Shown: positions 37,201 through 45,169, counted from the stretch's first letter. The stretch is DNA of 64,000 nucleotides from Streptomyces ficellus (GCF_030406405.1 NZ_JAUEPL010000025.1:1-64000); one strand, 5' to 3'. Translations and numbers: made by a program. The notes: generated from the sequence alone by a model not told the origin.

Positions 37201-37828
37201 AGCAGCGGGACGGTGAGGCGTCTGCGGGGAGGTCCTCCAGGCGGTCCCACCGCTGGGACCAGCCCCCTTCGTAGCGCCGGCGGAGGAAGCGTCTTCGGCG
37301 TACGTCGCAGACGACGAGGTCGAAGCAGCCGGGCATGACGTCCACGGCCCGGGGCCGGCCGAAGGCCCGGGGGGCGGGGTGGCGGGAGGCCTTCCCGCCG
37401 TCGAGCCGCCAGTGCACGACCTCGGCGCCCGGCTCGCCGTGGGCGCCGCCGTCGGCGAAGAAGAGGTGCAGGTCCTCCGGGGCGGGCGCGGCGACCGTAC
37501 AGCTGTGCGCCGACGATCGGATGGGGAGGACTCCCCGTGGCATCCAGTCGGTCCACCGCCCGTCCGCGAGGCGTCTGTGCCGCAGTTCGCCGCCGGCGGT
37601 GAGGGCGAGCAACTCGATGCGCCGGGGGCCGGAGGACGTCGCCGTCAGCCAGCCCGAGTGGGCCGGCGCGCGGGGGGACGGCCAGGGGCGGCCGAGTGGG
37701 TGCCATGCGCTCCATTTGTCATCGAACGTCTTGTGCCACACGTTTCCGTCGTCCGTACCGAGGAACACATCGAGCCTGCCGGGCGCCGGTGAGCAGACGG
37801 CGAGGGCCTGGGCTGTCGAGCCTTTCAT
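34220..37828 (-). CDS. Giant protein with N-terminal PLL-like lectin propeller (1202 aa)
   Basis: The first ~300 residues contain about six repeats with the pattern W-H-(K/R)-(x)-(F/L/Y)-(D)-...-W-x-x-W at ~50-aa spacing (VWHKTFDDKWSAWHPLG; LRHRRLADGRWTDWMPRG; FLRRRYEGGWSQRW; LWHRTWDDTSHWENLGG; LMHRRFDGAYATWSQW). This fits the beta-propeller of PLL/fucose-binding lectins. Residues ~330-900 are undetermined. The region from ~940 to 1150 is a run of alternating Gly/Val-rich strands (FGGGGYLELGVSAGG; GGTIEITGYLRIGGSVSV), resembling a long beta-solenoid or barrel. No signal peptide. Function unknown; surface or ligand binding is plausible. Confidence 0.65.
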   Translation of the reverse strand: MKGSTAQALAVCSPAPGRLDVFLGTDDGNVWHKTFDDKWSAWHPLGRPWPSPRAPAHSGWLTATSSGPRRIELLALTAGGELRHRRLADGRWTDWMPRGVLPIRSSAHSCTVAAPAPEDLHLFFADGGAHGEPGAEVVHWRLDGGKASRHPAPRAFGRPRAVDVMPGCFDLVVCDVRRRRFLRRRYEGGWSQRWDRLEDLPADASPSRCFAATRRDLFTAGGTGLWHRTWDDTSHWENLGGDLTTDEGVSTQLAAVSSAPEQTHVCALWANAALMHRRFDGAYATWSQWELIDIWADTQGYRALRPDDLVALTVRGVGLTERVRPDGVVELVAQQPGARLIVELPPQHIAETVLTAGSSSQARMAGPSSLRFAVGQEPVTLTVDGVLAAMERLPLVATPDTSGTGQTHGLELPWRLLLALPAGSRCTHRALPAVSGDGTTELWHSRVTGPGGDGQLGVQPYKALPGEPALDTPLKSWTATIAALGLQYPTCPVAVDRLILSAYGAWFSASAGWPTLDWTHEAAMGRDYHVRVLKRGALFPFGHRASYVEMTERRFETDTPALAALRTKRMLIVTEPARDYGVGGNAHERAFPFQHVTVDPRQVTDLDEAQWLANGAFWPTQGGAAVQFTLRGQAGHDVVDLRLPLLFADEAATTPAAAAGLDAEYAGGPRSGGLRDVGRPTADIGRRVPLAMRTATQPLEGAVQEVQSMTFGGVRAGPLPNGVGFHPTVTRLELALPAVRQLLGPTPAVPASFSRAFLHAAAGAEPPHVLLDLLEKKVLDFGPAGARTGMLAAPTMTVSRLSRTKGLLVGDRIPTDPREVFPADAKLFGVVPLRDIISTITSQPQITWTELAGVPSAALTWTERLSRTVGPFEPGGASSVHLHAVTRMVGGQPVLRTTGEIKDFTLAVPSRGAALVILTFRTVRFTANSGERPGLTFDLADAQLTGELNFVRTLAEGIRRAGRGGPRIDVSAVRVRATYSIAVPTIPMGVFTLQNLGVDLALTLSLENRPILIDFAFGTRERPFLVTVSGFGGGGYLELGVSAGGADGGLQRVVGGIEFGASVAMDFGIAAGEVHVFGGVVFVKLGGTIEITGYLRIGGSVSVLGLVRVSVELTISLTYNVEANEMRGSAKLVITVDLTFWSTSVTLECHKSFKGPDLSLAPSPALSPTAAPGPRSSSVEAALGPQGQSYPWQTYCRAFAGE

Positions 37829-37955
37829 CTGACGGCCTTCCGCTGTGCTGGGAAGGGGTACGTGAAGGGGTGCGTACGGGACGCGCGATCACCCTCCGGT
37901 CGGCGGCTCTTGGCCGGGGCGGGGGCCGCGGCGGGCGGGCGCGCCGCCCGTGCCG

Positions 37956-38678
37956 CTACAGCGTCCGGTGGGCCACCTGCTGCGTCGTGGCAGGGACGGG
38001 CAGCGGCGATTCCCACAGGCTGTTGGAGAAGTCCTCCACGCGGTTGATGTAGTAGTCCCAGGGGAAGTGCGGCCCCGGGTCGGTGTGGTCGTTGCCCGGT
38101 ACGTTGTAGTGCCCGCCGAATCCGGTGTACCAGTCGCGGGTGTCCGGGTCGAGTGGTACATCGATGGGGATGTCGTACAGGGCGCACAAGTAGGCGGACA
38201 GCTCGGCGGAGGAGTCGAGCATTTCCTCCGTCCAGTCCGCGGGGCCGGTCGCGCCGGAGTATCCGTACTCGTGCTCGATGCCGAAGTACACGCTGTTGCC
38301 ACCCTTGCAGTGCCAGGCCTTGTACTTGCCGTCCCTGGGCCCCCCGGTGTCCGGATCCGGCAGCGGGACCATCTGGATACGGCGTCCGTCCCTGGCGACG
38401 ACGAAGTGGGCCGAGACTTGCGACACGGGATTCTGGAACCAGCCGACGGCCCCGTCGTACCGGCCGGCCGTGTAATGGATCACGATGCCCTGGGGGACCA
38501 TGGGGCTCCCGCCGGACCGGTGCGGACTGTTGCGGTAGCCCACGTCGGGCCTGGTCAGGCCGGAGAGTCGTTGGTGCATGCGCACTCCGTACGGCTCCTG
38601 CGTTCCGTCCGTCTCAACCGAATGGGTCGTCACCTCTCCACAGGTCGGACAGGTCAACTGCACGTTGGTCGTCGTCAT
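37956..38678 (-). CDS. N-acetylmuramoyl-L-alanine amidase (Amidase_2/PGRP fold)
   Basis: A 240-aa zinc amidase. It shows IVIHYTAG (His68), GGHYNVPGND (His190) and HTDPGPHFPW (Asp200), the H-H-D/C zinc set of Amidase_2 and T7 lysozyme-like enzymes, with Glu135 in YFGIEHEYGY. An N-terminal CPTC (10-13) hints at a small zinc ribbon. It would cut the stem peptide from MurNAc in peptidoglycan. It has no signal peptide, so release would need lysis or another route. It is the second gene of the leftward unit, 127 nt before the giant lectin-like gene. Confidence 0.88.
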   Translation of the reverse strand: MTTTNVQLTCPTCGEVTTHSVETDGTQEPYGVRMHQRLSGLTRPDVGYRNSPHRSGGSPMVPQGIVIHYTAGRYDGAVGWFQNPVSQVSAHFVVARDGRRIQMVPLPDPDTGGPRDGKYKAWHCKGGNSVYFGIEHEYGYSGATGPADWTEEMLDSSAELSAYLCALYDIPIDVPLDPDTRDWYTGFGGHYNVPGNDHTDPGPHFPWDYYINRVEDFSNSLWESPLPVPATTQQVAHRTL

Positions 38679-39251
38679 TTCATCCTCCGGAGCGCACGAC
38701 GCGACGTTGGCGCGTCAACGTGCGACAGCCGGCCTCGGCCTGTGCGCGTGCCCCCGAGACGGCTCCTCGCTCCGGCCGCGAAGCCGGGCACCCGCGGGGC
38801 GCGAGCGCGCCGAACTCGCCGGCCGACGGCGTGGGGGTTCGTCGAACAGGCCACCGTTGGCCGCTTTGATGACACACGGCCCACTGGTCGTCTTCCGGAG
38901 TCGTCGTAACGTCGCGCTGTCGTCGTAACGTCGCGCTTCGAAGGCACCAGGGGCTTCGTCGTGGGCCGCCTGGTTCAGGCATTCAGGCGTCTCGTCAGAT
39001 ACAGAATCTCTCTACCAGGGTCGCTCAAAACACCTGCTCCGGCAACATGGATTGCCCCCCTTCATGCTGAATCACCCCATGCGTCAACCGCGTTACCGGG
39101 CGCTACCTCCACAGGACGGCAAGCGCACCGTGAGCGCTACGGGGCGGGCCCACCAACAGCCCGGCGGGGGCTGACGGCCGCCAGGCCTGTCACAGCGGGT
39201 CGTACGCCAACGGACGCCCGGCCGAAGTCTCGTTCCGGCGGAGCTGACTCG
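38679..39251. repeat. Gene-free stretch with a 19-bp tandem duplication
   Basis: No convincing gene in 573 bp between the subtilase and amidase genes. GTCGTCGTAACGTCGCGCT occurs twice head to tail (38900-38918 and 38919-38937), about 220 bp upstream of the amidase start. The part from ~38980 to 39080 is markedly less GC-rich than its surroundings and could hold a leftward promoter. No terminator-like hairpin with a T tract was seen after the subtilase. Confidence 0.5.
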
Positions 39252-41486
39252 TCAGCCGCCGGACACCCGCTCGAGGGGGCTCGTCAGCTTGCCGGTGACG
39301 ACAAGGGCGTAGTCCTGCGGCCCCTTCAGAAGGCTGCGGGCGAAGACCTGGATCAGGTAGCGGCCGGCCTTGGGCGCCGGGATGCGGATCACTTCCACGT
39401 TGTTGGTGCTGTCCGTGCTCAGGAGCTGGTGGGGGAGATCTCCGTTGCCGGCGTGCTTGATGCCGTCGGGGGCCTGCATCAGCATGCTGAGGTCGTTCTG
39501 CAGCGCCCGGCCCGGCAGGTCGGTGTACGCCAGGCACACCCGCAGTGGCGTGCCCGACGCCGCCTCCACGGAAAAGCGGATCGCCTCGCCGGTCAGCGCC
39601 AGTTGCCGGGCGGGGGTCTCCCATGTGTCCGCGAACTCGAGGGCCAGGTCCGGGCTGCCCGAGTCGGGAAGCGTCGAGGGCAGGTGCACCGCACCGAAGC
39701 CCTGGTGGAAGTGGGGCTCCTCCGCGGTCGCGTCCTGCGCCGTGAGCCTTCTTGTTCCGTTGATGAGGGTGGCCTTGAGGAGCGCGGCGCTCGGTTTGGT
39801 CTGCCGTTCGCGTACGTAGTACTCCCGTACCAGCGCGGCGCAGCCCGCGACGAGCGGCGCCGCCATGCTGGTGCCGCCCATGAACGCGTACTTGGTGTTC
39901 GGATGGAGGCCCCAGAAGTTCGGCTTGGGGGCGGTGGTCGCCCGTGCCGAGAGGATGTCGGTGCCGGGGGCGACGACGTCGGGCTTCACCCGCCAGTCGT
40001 CGCACGGGCCGCGACTGCTGAACGCGGCCAGCGCCTCGGGGTCGCCGGAGACCCGTTCGTCGGCGATCGGGTCGTCCGGGAAGGGCACGCCCCCTTCCCA
40101 CTGACCCCAGGTGATTCGGGCGCCCGGTCCGTCGGTCCTGCTGGTGCGGGCCGCGCCCACCGTCAGCGCGTTCTTGCTCGATCCCGGGGAGCCCAGCGAC
40201 AGCCAGTCGACGAACCCCTTCTCCGCGTGCAGGCGCACGGCTGCCGTACCGTCGTTCCCGGCGGCGATGACGACGAGCATGTCGCGCCGGCGTCGCATGT
40301 ACGCGTCGACGTCGTCGGAGTTGGCTGTGTAGGCCGCCTCGGTCGACGCTCCCCAGCTGTTGTTGTGGATGCGGGCGCCGGCTTGGTAGGCGGGCTCGAA
40401 GAGCTCTTCCAGGGAGAGCGGCAGCTTGAGCCCACCGTTCGCTTTCATGATCGACTGGAAGTACAGCCCCGCCTCGGGCGCCACACCGCGGAAGGCGCCC
40501 TGGGACGCCGATCCGTCACCCACGATGGACCCGGCCACGTGTGTGCCGTGCCCGTGAGGGTCCGAGGAGTCGCCGGGGCGGCCGAGGGCGACGGTGTCGA
40601 CGACACGGCCGTCGAAGTCCGGGTGCGTGTCGTCGAGCCCGCTGTCGGCCACGGCGACGATCTGGCCCTTGCCGGTGAAGGGCAGGTCGGTGCCCGGGTT
40701 CCCCGATGACGTCACACCCATCAGCACGCGGGCGACGTCATTGAAGAGCTTCGGGGGTACGTACTGCGTCATCTCCACGACGCCGGGAACCTGCTTGATC
40801 TCCCCTTCCAGAGGAGAGCCGGCGGCGAGCTCGATACGGAGGCGGCGGCCGCCCTCCGCCACGATCCTCGGGCCCCCTTCGTCCGCGTGGGCCTGGAGCC
40901 ATGACCGCACACCGGCGCGGGCGTCCGCGTCCGTCAGCGTCACGTCCCATGTACGCATGAAGGTGCCGGATTCAACCGTTCGCTCTTCACCGGCATCCCC
41001 GGCCGTGAACCGGACCGGAGCGGCCAGTTGCGGACCGTAACGCTCCACGGATCTGACGAACGGCAGATCGATCAGGTCCTCGGCCTCCTCGGGGGTGGCC
41101 GTGACCAGGTACGCGTGGGTGGGAACGGCGCGCTGGAGGACGACGCCCAGGTTGAGGATCTTGAGGCGGTAGTCATCGAGCAGCGGTCCCCCCAGCCGTA
41201 GCATCCATTGCGCCGGCACGCCCGGTTCCAGGGGAACGGGTTCGCCTTGCGGGCCCTCCTCCACCCCGGTGTCGCGGCCGGCCAGTGTGGCGCGGGTGAC
41301 GGCAGGGGTTTCGGCGCGGGCGTCCGGGTCGAGGCGGTCGATCGTCAGCCCGGCCGCTTCCAGCCGGTGCAGGTCACCCTCGTCGATGTCCCCGATGACG
41401 AAACTTCCGGTGGCGGAGGCGTTGCTGAGCATCTCCAGCGCCTTGGCGGCTTCCCGCTCATGCATGTAGTAGGCGATCACACGCAT
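39252..41486 (-). CDS. S8-family (subtilisin-like) serine protease without signal peptide
   Basis: A 744-aa subtilase. The triad is visible: Asp281 (VADSGLDDTHPDF), His316 (GHGTHVAGS) and Ser540 (GGTSMAAP), with oxyanion Asn411 (AAGND). Residues 1-~260 form an extended N-terminal region without a signal peptide, including a prodomain-like part (RVIAYYMHEREAAKALEML). The last ~130 residues look like a C-terminal beta-jelly-roll (P-domain/PPC-like; RVCLAYTDLPG, GRYLIQVFARSL). GGAAGGAG 8 nt before the ATG supports the start. First gene of the leftward seven-gene unit. Confidence 0.9.
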   Translation of the reverse strand: MRVIAYYMHEREAAKALEMLSNASATGSFVIGDIDEGDLHRLEAAGLTIDRLDPDARAETPAVTRATLAGRDTGVEEGPQGEPVPLEPGVPAQWMLRLGGPLLDDYRLKILNLGVVLQRAVPTHAYLVTATPEEAEDLIDLPFVRSVERYGPQLAAPVRFTAGDAGEERTVESGTFMRTWDVTLTDADARAGVRSWLQAHADEGGPRIVAEGGRRLRIELAAGSPLEGEIKQVPGVVEMTQYVPPKLFNDVARVLMGVTSSGNPGTDLPFTGKGQIVAVADSGLDDTHPDFDGRVVDTVALGRPGDSSDPHGHGTHVAGSIVGDGSASQGAFRGVAPEAGLYFQSIMKANGGLKLPLSLEELFEPAYQAGARIHNNSWGASTEAAYTANSDDVDAYMRRRRDMLVVIAAGNDGTAAVRLHAEKGFVDWLSLGSPGSSKNALTVGAARTSRTDGPGARITWGQWEGGVPFPDDPIADERVSGDPEALAAFSSRGPCDDWRVKPDVVAPGTDILSARATTAPKPNFWGLHPNTKYAFMGGTSMAAPLVAGCAALVREYYVRERQTKPSAALLKATLINGTRRLTAQDATAEEPHFHQGFGAVHLPSTLPDSGSPDLALEFADTWETPARQLALTGEAIRFSVEAASGTPLRVCLAYTDLPGRALQNDLSMLMQAPDGIKHAGNGDLPHQLLSTDSTNNVEVIRIPAPKAGRYLIQVFARSLLKGPQDYALVVTGKLTSPLERVSGG

Positions 41487-42092
41487 GGCGTTCGCTCCTT
41501 CCGGAGCAAGGGAGTTCAGTTGAATTCTGTATGAAAGGGGGCCGGGAAGGCCGGAAAGCCGAAGGCATACGCACTGTCAATGTAACTCCTGGAGCACACC
41601 CTTGCGGGGTGGAAGGCCCGAGGGCCGGCGGGGAGCACCAGGTCGAGCTCCCGCTCCCACAGTCGCGATCTGCACGCCCGCGGCGGGCGTGGTCACGGCC
41701 GCACCCTAACGCTCCCGCTGCACCGAGGCCCGGACGGCCGCGTCAGGCCCCCGGCACCCCAGTGACCGGCGGCCGGTCACCTGGTTGAGGAGTGCCGAAT
41801 TCCATACAAGGATGGAATGCGGGAAAAACAGGGCCATGGGGCCCGGATCACCGCGGGCGGCTAACAGTTGTCCGGTAAATCACCTCGGACCACTCCCCTC
41901 ATCCCGAGCAGTTACCGGGGAACCGACGAGCTGTCCCGCACCCCCCGGGGCCGAGCGGGCCTTCCCGGCCGTGGGGGCCGGATCGACATGATGCGCAGTC
42001 ACTCCCCGCCGTCACAGGCGCAGAAGGAAGCGGCGGTCGCAGAGGCGGGGTACTGCGCTCCCCGGCTCGTACACAGGAGAGAGTCGCACATC
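41487..42092. other. Divergent intergenic region with two dyads
   Basis: A 606-bp region between the subtilase and a rightward serine hydrolase; no gene is convincing. GTGACCGG-CGG-CCGGTCAC (41762-41780) and ATTCCAT-N6-ATGGAAT (41799-41818) are perfect inverted repeats 18 bp apart and could be operator sites. The minus strand carries a TTGACA hexamer near 41575, a possible -35 for the subtilase operon, without a clear partner -10. Confidence 0.45.
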
Positions 42093-43175
42093 ATGGAAAT
42101 GTTCACCGGTGCGTACGGCGACAATCTGCAGCCGGAAGGCGCACCCGACCGCAACCGCAGCATGCAGGACGCACTCGACGTCTTCATGAACGGCTTGACC
42201 GGGGCCGATCGTACGGCCCTGGAACGCGTCTCGCTGGCCGTGGTCGCCCTCGAGGACAATGACACGCGCGCGTGGGCAGGGCATCGCCACCATGAGGTGC
42301 ACTTCTCAGGGAGCATGGTCAAGGTACTCGCGATGTACGCTGCGCACACGCTCCGATTCTTCTCCCGCAATCTGCTCCTGGAACGACAACCGGCGACACC
42401 CGCGATGTTCTTCGCATCGCTTTCCTCAGAATTCGACGGGCAGATACGCACCGCCACGCCCACCAAGATCAAGGCGCAGCACGGATCCGACGACACCAAG
42501 ATCCTGCCGGCGTATCGGACCGTCCTTGAGACGCAACTCGACGCGACCGGGAAGCCGGTCGACGTCGACTTCGCCCAGGATTATCTGACTCACCTCAAAG
42601 GCATGCTGATCCAGCAGCAGAACGCACCTGCGGCGGCCTGTATCCACGGTGTCGCCTTCGGTTTTATGAACGCCAAAACGGCGGACGACGGCTTCTTCGA
42701 CCGCGGGACGGAACGGGGCGCATGGCTCGCCGGCGACTATTTGGGGCAGTGGACGCCGGTGCGGATCGCGTCCACGAACGACGGCCAGGTCGCCCAGGCC
42801 ACGACGGCCGTGGACATGGCGAAGCTCGTCACCCGGATGTTCGACGGGAGCCTGGAGAGCGGCCGCCCCACCGACCTGATCCAGATGCTCGCAGGTGACT
42901 TCCGAAGCTGGTTCCACCGAGAACTGCTCTGGCCGGACTCGGGGATCGCCGCCACACACGCGAAAATCGGTCTCGGCCCCCTCAAGCCGAACAGCGCGGG
43001 AGTCGTGGAGCAGGTGGTGTCGGAGGCGCTGAAAGTGCACGACAGCAACCGGGGCGTCGACTTCGTGGTGGTGTGGCAGAACCTCAAGGTCCCCGCGGCC
43101 CCGACAAGGGCGGAGCTGGCCCGGGTGGCACGCATGGTGGAGGCCACGATCAACGGTTTCCAGCCCACGGTGTGA
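42093..43175 (+). CDS. Serine hydrolase of the beta-lactamase/DD-peptidase fold (probable)
   Basis: A 360-aa protein. HFSGSMVKVLAMYAA (70-84) supplies an SxxK motif, Ser74-x-x-Lys77, at the start of a helix as in class A beta-lactamases and penicillin-binding proteins. A later THAKIGLG can serve as the KTG-like strand. There is no signal peptide, unlike true beta-lactamases, so an esterase-type role inside the cell is possible. The start is the ATG at 42093 with AGGAGAG about 10 nt upstream; the frame is open back to 41868. Followed by a 12-bp hairpin. Confidence 0.6.
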   Translation: MEMFTGAYGDNLQPEGAPDRNRSMQDALDVFMNGLTGADRTALERVSLAVVALEDNDTRAWAGHRHHEVHFSGSMVKVLAMYAAHTLRFFSRNLLLERQPATPAMFFASLSSEFDGQIRTATPTKIKAQHGSDDTKILPAYRTVLETQLDATGKPVDVDFAQDYLTHLKGMLIQQQNAPAAACIHGVAFGFMNAKTADDGFFDRGTERGAWLAGDYLGQWTPVRIASTNDGQVAQATTAVDMAKLVTRMFDGSLESGRPTDLIQMLAGDFRSWFHRELLWPDSGIAATHAKIGLGPLKPNSAGVVEQVVSEALKVHDSNRGVDFVVVWQNLKVPAAPTRAELARVARMVEATINGFQPTV

Positions 43176-43289
43176 TCCTTCGCCGTAGTAGGCCGAGCGG
43201 CACTCGGCCGGAAAGGCGTCCCGGAAACGGCTGCCGAGCGCGGTCGGCGCGCCGACCCGCCTTCCTCGATGTACGGGAACGACCGTGCG

Positions 43290-43324
43290 GCCATGGGCGG
43301 GGCCGGGCGGCTCCCGCCCATGGC
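43290..43324. terminator. Hairpin between convergent units
   Basis: A perfect 12-bp stem GCCATGGGCGGG (43290-43301) pairs with 43313-43324 across an 11-nt loop, just before the stop of the leftward kdpC remnant and 115 nt past the serine hydrolase. No T tract, so termination efficiency is uncertain. Confidence 0.55.
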
Positions 43325-43328
43325 GCGG

Positions 43329-43690
43329 TCACTTCCGGGTGAGTTCCTTCAGGGCGATGTTCAGCTTCAGGACGTTGACTCGTGGCTCGCCCATGAAGCC
43401 CAGGATGCGTTCCTCGGTGTGGTCGGCGACCAGCTTCTCCACCCGGTCGACGCCGAGGTCGTTGCGTTCGGCGACCCGGTGGGCCTGGAGCTTCGCGTAC
43501 TGGGGTGAGATGTGGGGGTCGAGGCCGGAGCCGCAGGAGGTGACGGCGTCGGCGGGTACGTCCGACGGCTTGACCTTGTACGTCGCCGTGGAGTTGTCCG
43601 TACGACGGCGGCCTTGGCGTCCTCGAGGAACATTGCGTCCACGGCCGCCCGACGCAGATGTCCGCGGCGAGGTACGCCTCCGGATGCGCC
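43329..43690 (-). pseudogene. kdpC: kdpC remnant (K+-transporting ATPase C chain)
   Basis: One frame carries the KdpC C-terminal third, DAVTSCGSGLDPHISPQYA through RILGFMGEPRVNVLKLN. Upstream the coding sense jumps frame near 43600: AVDAMFLEDAKAAVVR lies in another frame and should precede DNSTATYKVKPSD. The N-terminal membrane anchor and the kdpFAB genes are missing. KdpC is normally about 200 aa and works only in the KdpFABC complex, so this is a non-functional fragment left by deletion. Confidence 0.75.
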
Positions 43691-43837
43691 CATCCATCCG
43701 GTCGCGCTCGCGCCACCGGCGGCCGCCTCCCCAGCGGCCGAAGCACGCAGCAGGCGTACTCACCGCCAGGCCGCCGGACCACGGGCCGCCCCGCCGGAGC
43801 CTCGTCCCGCGGTCGCTAGACCCTGCGGGATGGGGAC

Positions 43838-44140
43838 TTACGAAGCCAACTGCTCTTGTGCGTGGTGACCAGAGTCGGTCGCTCTGGTGCCAGGTTTGGG
43901 CTGGCTGATCTCGGCCCACACCGCGTCGAGGGAGAGGCCGAGGACGTCGGCGATCGCCGCGATGGTCGGGAAGGCGGGGGTGGCCACGCGGCCCGTCTCG
44001 ATCTTCCGGAGGGTTTCCGGTGAGACACGTGCGGCGAGCGCGGTATCGAGCATCGAGCGCTCTCCTCTGGCCCGTCGCAGGAGGGCACCGAGGCGCTGTC
44101 CGCGTTCGACCTCTGCGGGAGTGAGCGGCAATCTGACCAT
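43838..44140 (-). CDS. XRE-family transcriptional regulator
   Basis: A 100-aa protein with a Cro/C1-type HTH (about 15-72; LGALLRRARGERSML, ALAARVSPETLRKIETGR, PTIAAIADVLGLSLDAVW) and a short polar tail. It is divergent from a methionine aminopeptidase gene. The 66-bp interval between their starts carries a symmetric TACCGGTA/ATACCGG motif, so autoregulation and control of the partner are likely (inference). Confidence 0.87.
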   Translation of the reverse strand: MVRLPLTPAEVERGQRLGALLRRARGERSMLDTALAARVSPETLRKIETGRVATPAFPTIAAIADVLGLSLDAVWAEISQPKPGTRATDSGHHAQEQLAS

Positions 44141-44153
44141 GGCTCCGATTCTA

Positions 44154-44177
44154 ATACCGGTACTGTATGGCCGGTAT
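44154..44177. promoter_or_regulatory. Operator-like palindrome between xre and map
   Basis: ATACCGG (44154-44160) and CCGGTAT (44171-44177) form a perfect inverted repeat with a 10-bp spacer. The left arm overlaps the 8-bp palindrome TACCGGTA (44155-44162). The site covers the likely -10 region of both divergent genes (AT-rich against a GC-rich background), consistent with an XRE operator. Confidence 0.6.
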
Positions 44178-44206
44178 AGTTATTGGCTGCGCGAGAAGGA
44201 CGCCCC

Positions 44207-44989
44207 GTGATCGAGATCCTGAACCCCACCCTGCTGGCCCGAGCACGAGACTCGGGCGCCCTGGTCGCTGACATCCTGCAGGCGCTGAAGAGCCGCAGCA
44301 CGATCGGCACGAACCTTCTGGACATCGACCGATGGGCCCAGGCCATGATCGTCGAGGCGGGAGCCACGTCCTGTTACGTCGACTACGAGCCGTCCTTCGG
44401 ACGCGGTCCGTTCGGCCACTACATCTGCACGGCCGTCAACGACGCCGTGCTCCACGGACGGCCATACGACTACACGCTTGCTGACGGCGATCTGCTGACC
44501 CTCGACCTCGCCGTCTCCAGAGGCGGAGTCGCCGCAGACGCCGCCATCAGCTTCATCGTGGGCGACGCAAGGCCCCCGGAGAGTGTCGCGATGATCAGTG
44601 CGACCGAACGCGCGCTAGCCGCAGGGATCGCCGCTGCCGGGCCCGGGGCACGTATCGGCGACATCTCCCACGCCATCGGCACGGTCCTCAGCGGGGCGGG
44701 GTACCCGATCAACACCCAGTTCGGAGGTCACGGCATCGGATCGACGATGCACCAGGACCCGCACGTTGCGAACACCGGACGGCCGGGCCGTGGATACAAA
44801 CTGCGCCCTGGGCTGCTGCTGGCGCTGGAGCCGTGGGTCATGGCGGACACCGCTCAACTCGTCACTGATGCCGATGGGTGGACGCTCCGAAGTGCTACAG
44901 GCTGCCGGTCAGCACACAGTGAGCACACGATCGCTATCACTCACGACGGAGCCGACATTCTCACCTTGCCGGATCAGGCGCGGCCGTGA
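44207..44989 (+). CDS. map: Methionine aminopeptidase-like protein (M24, type I)
   Basis: A 260-aa M24 metallopeptidase with all five metal ligands in order: Asp100 (TLDLAV), Asp111 (VAADAA), His175 (GGHGIG), Glu208 (ALEPW) and Glu239 (HSEHTIAI). MetAPs remove the initiator Met; this one is probably a second, regulated copy. The start is the GTG at 44207 with GAGAAGGA 6 nt upstream; the frame opens at 44183. The sequence around the active site is more divergent than in the housekeeping enzyme, so a special substrate is possible. Paired with the divergent XRE gene. Confidence 0.85.
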   Translation: MIEILNPTLLARARDSGALVADILQALKSRSTIGTNLLDIDRWAQAMIVEAGATSCYVDYEPSFGRGPFGHYICTAVNDAVLHGRPYDYTLADGDLLTLDLAVSRGGVAADAAISFIVGDARPPESVAMISATERALAAGIAAAGPGARIGDISHAIGTVLSGAGYPINTQFGGHGIGSTMHQDPHVANTGRPGRGYKLRPGLLLALEPWVMADTAQLVTDADGWTLRSATGCRSAHSEHTIAITHDGADILTLPDQARP

Positions 44990-45099
44990 GGTTGGAGCCC
45001 TCGTGTTCCTCTCCTCCAAGCACCCCGCGGGCATGTGAACGGGCCAGGGTCTGTCGCGGAACTTTCCCGCCCCGGCCACCTACCGGCCTGGACCGCCGG

Positions 45100-45169
45100 C
45101 TTCCGGCTCCCGGCTTCTGGCTTCTGGCTTCTGGCTTCTGGCTTCTGGCTTCTGGCTTCTGGCTTCTGG
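45100..45169. repeat. Heptanucleotide tandem repeat (CTTCTGG)
   Basis: Eight perfect copies of CTTCTGG from 45114 to 45169, preceded by two degenerate copies (45100-45113). Because 7 is not a multiple of 3, each gain or loss of one unit shifts any reading frame through it. It marks the broken end of the pirin remnant. No spacers, so not a CRISPR array. Confidence 0.9.

Noticed and set aside
38153..38869. A 238-codon plus-strand frame over the amidase
   Set aside because: Antisense to the zinc amidase, Arg/Pro/Ser-rich and without a ribosome site.
27643..41486. Prophage or contractile injection cluster
   Set aside because: An amidase and large proteins are present, but no sheath, tube, baseplate, capsid, terminase, portal, integrase or AAA remodeller was recognised.
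41868..42092. N-terminal extension of the serine hydrolase
   Set aside because: The frame is open, but the extra ~75 residues are Ser/Arg/Pro-rich with no domain, and a better ribosome site precedes the ATG at 42093.
45114..45169. Possible CRISPR array
   Set aside because: Units are 7 bp and contiguous with no spacers; it is a simple tandem repeat.
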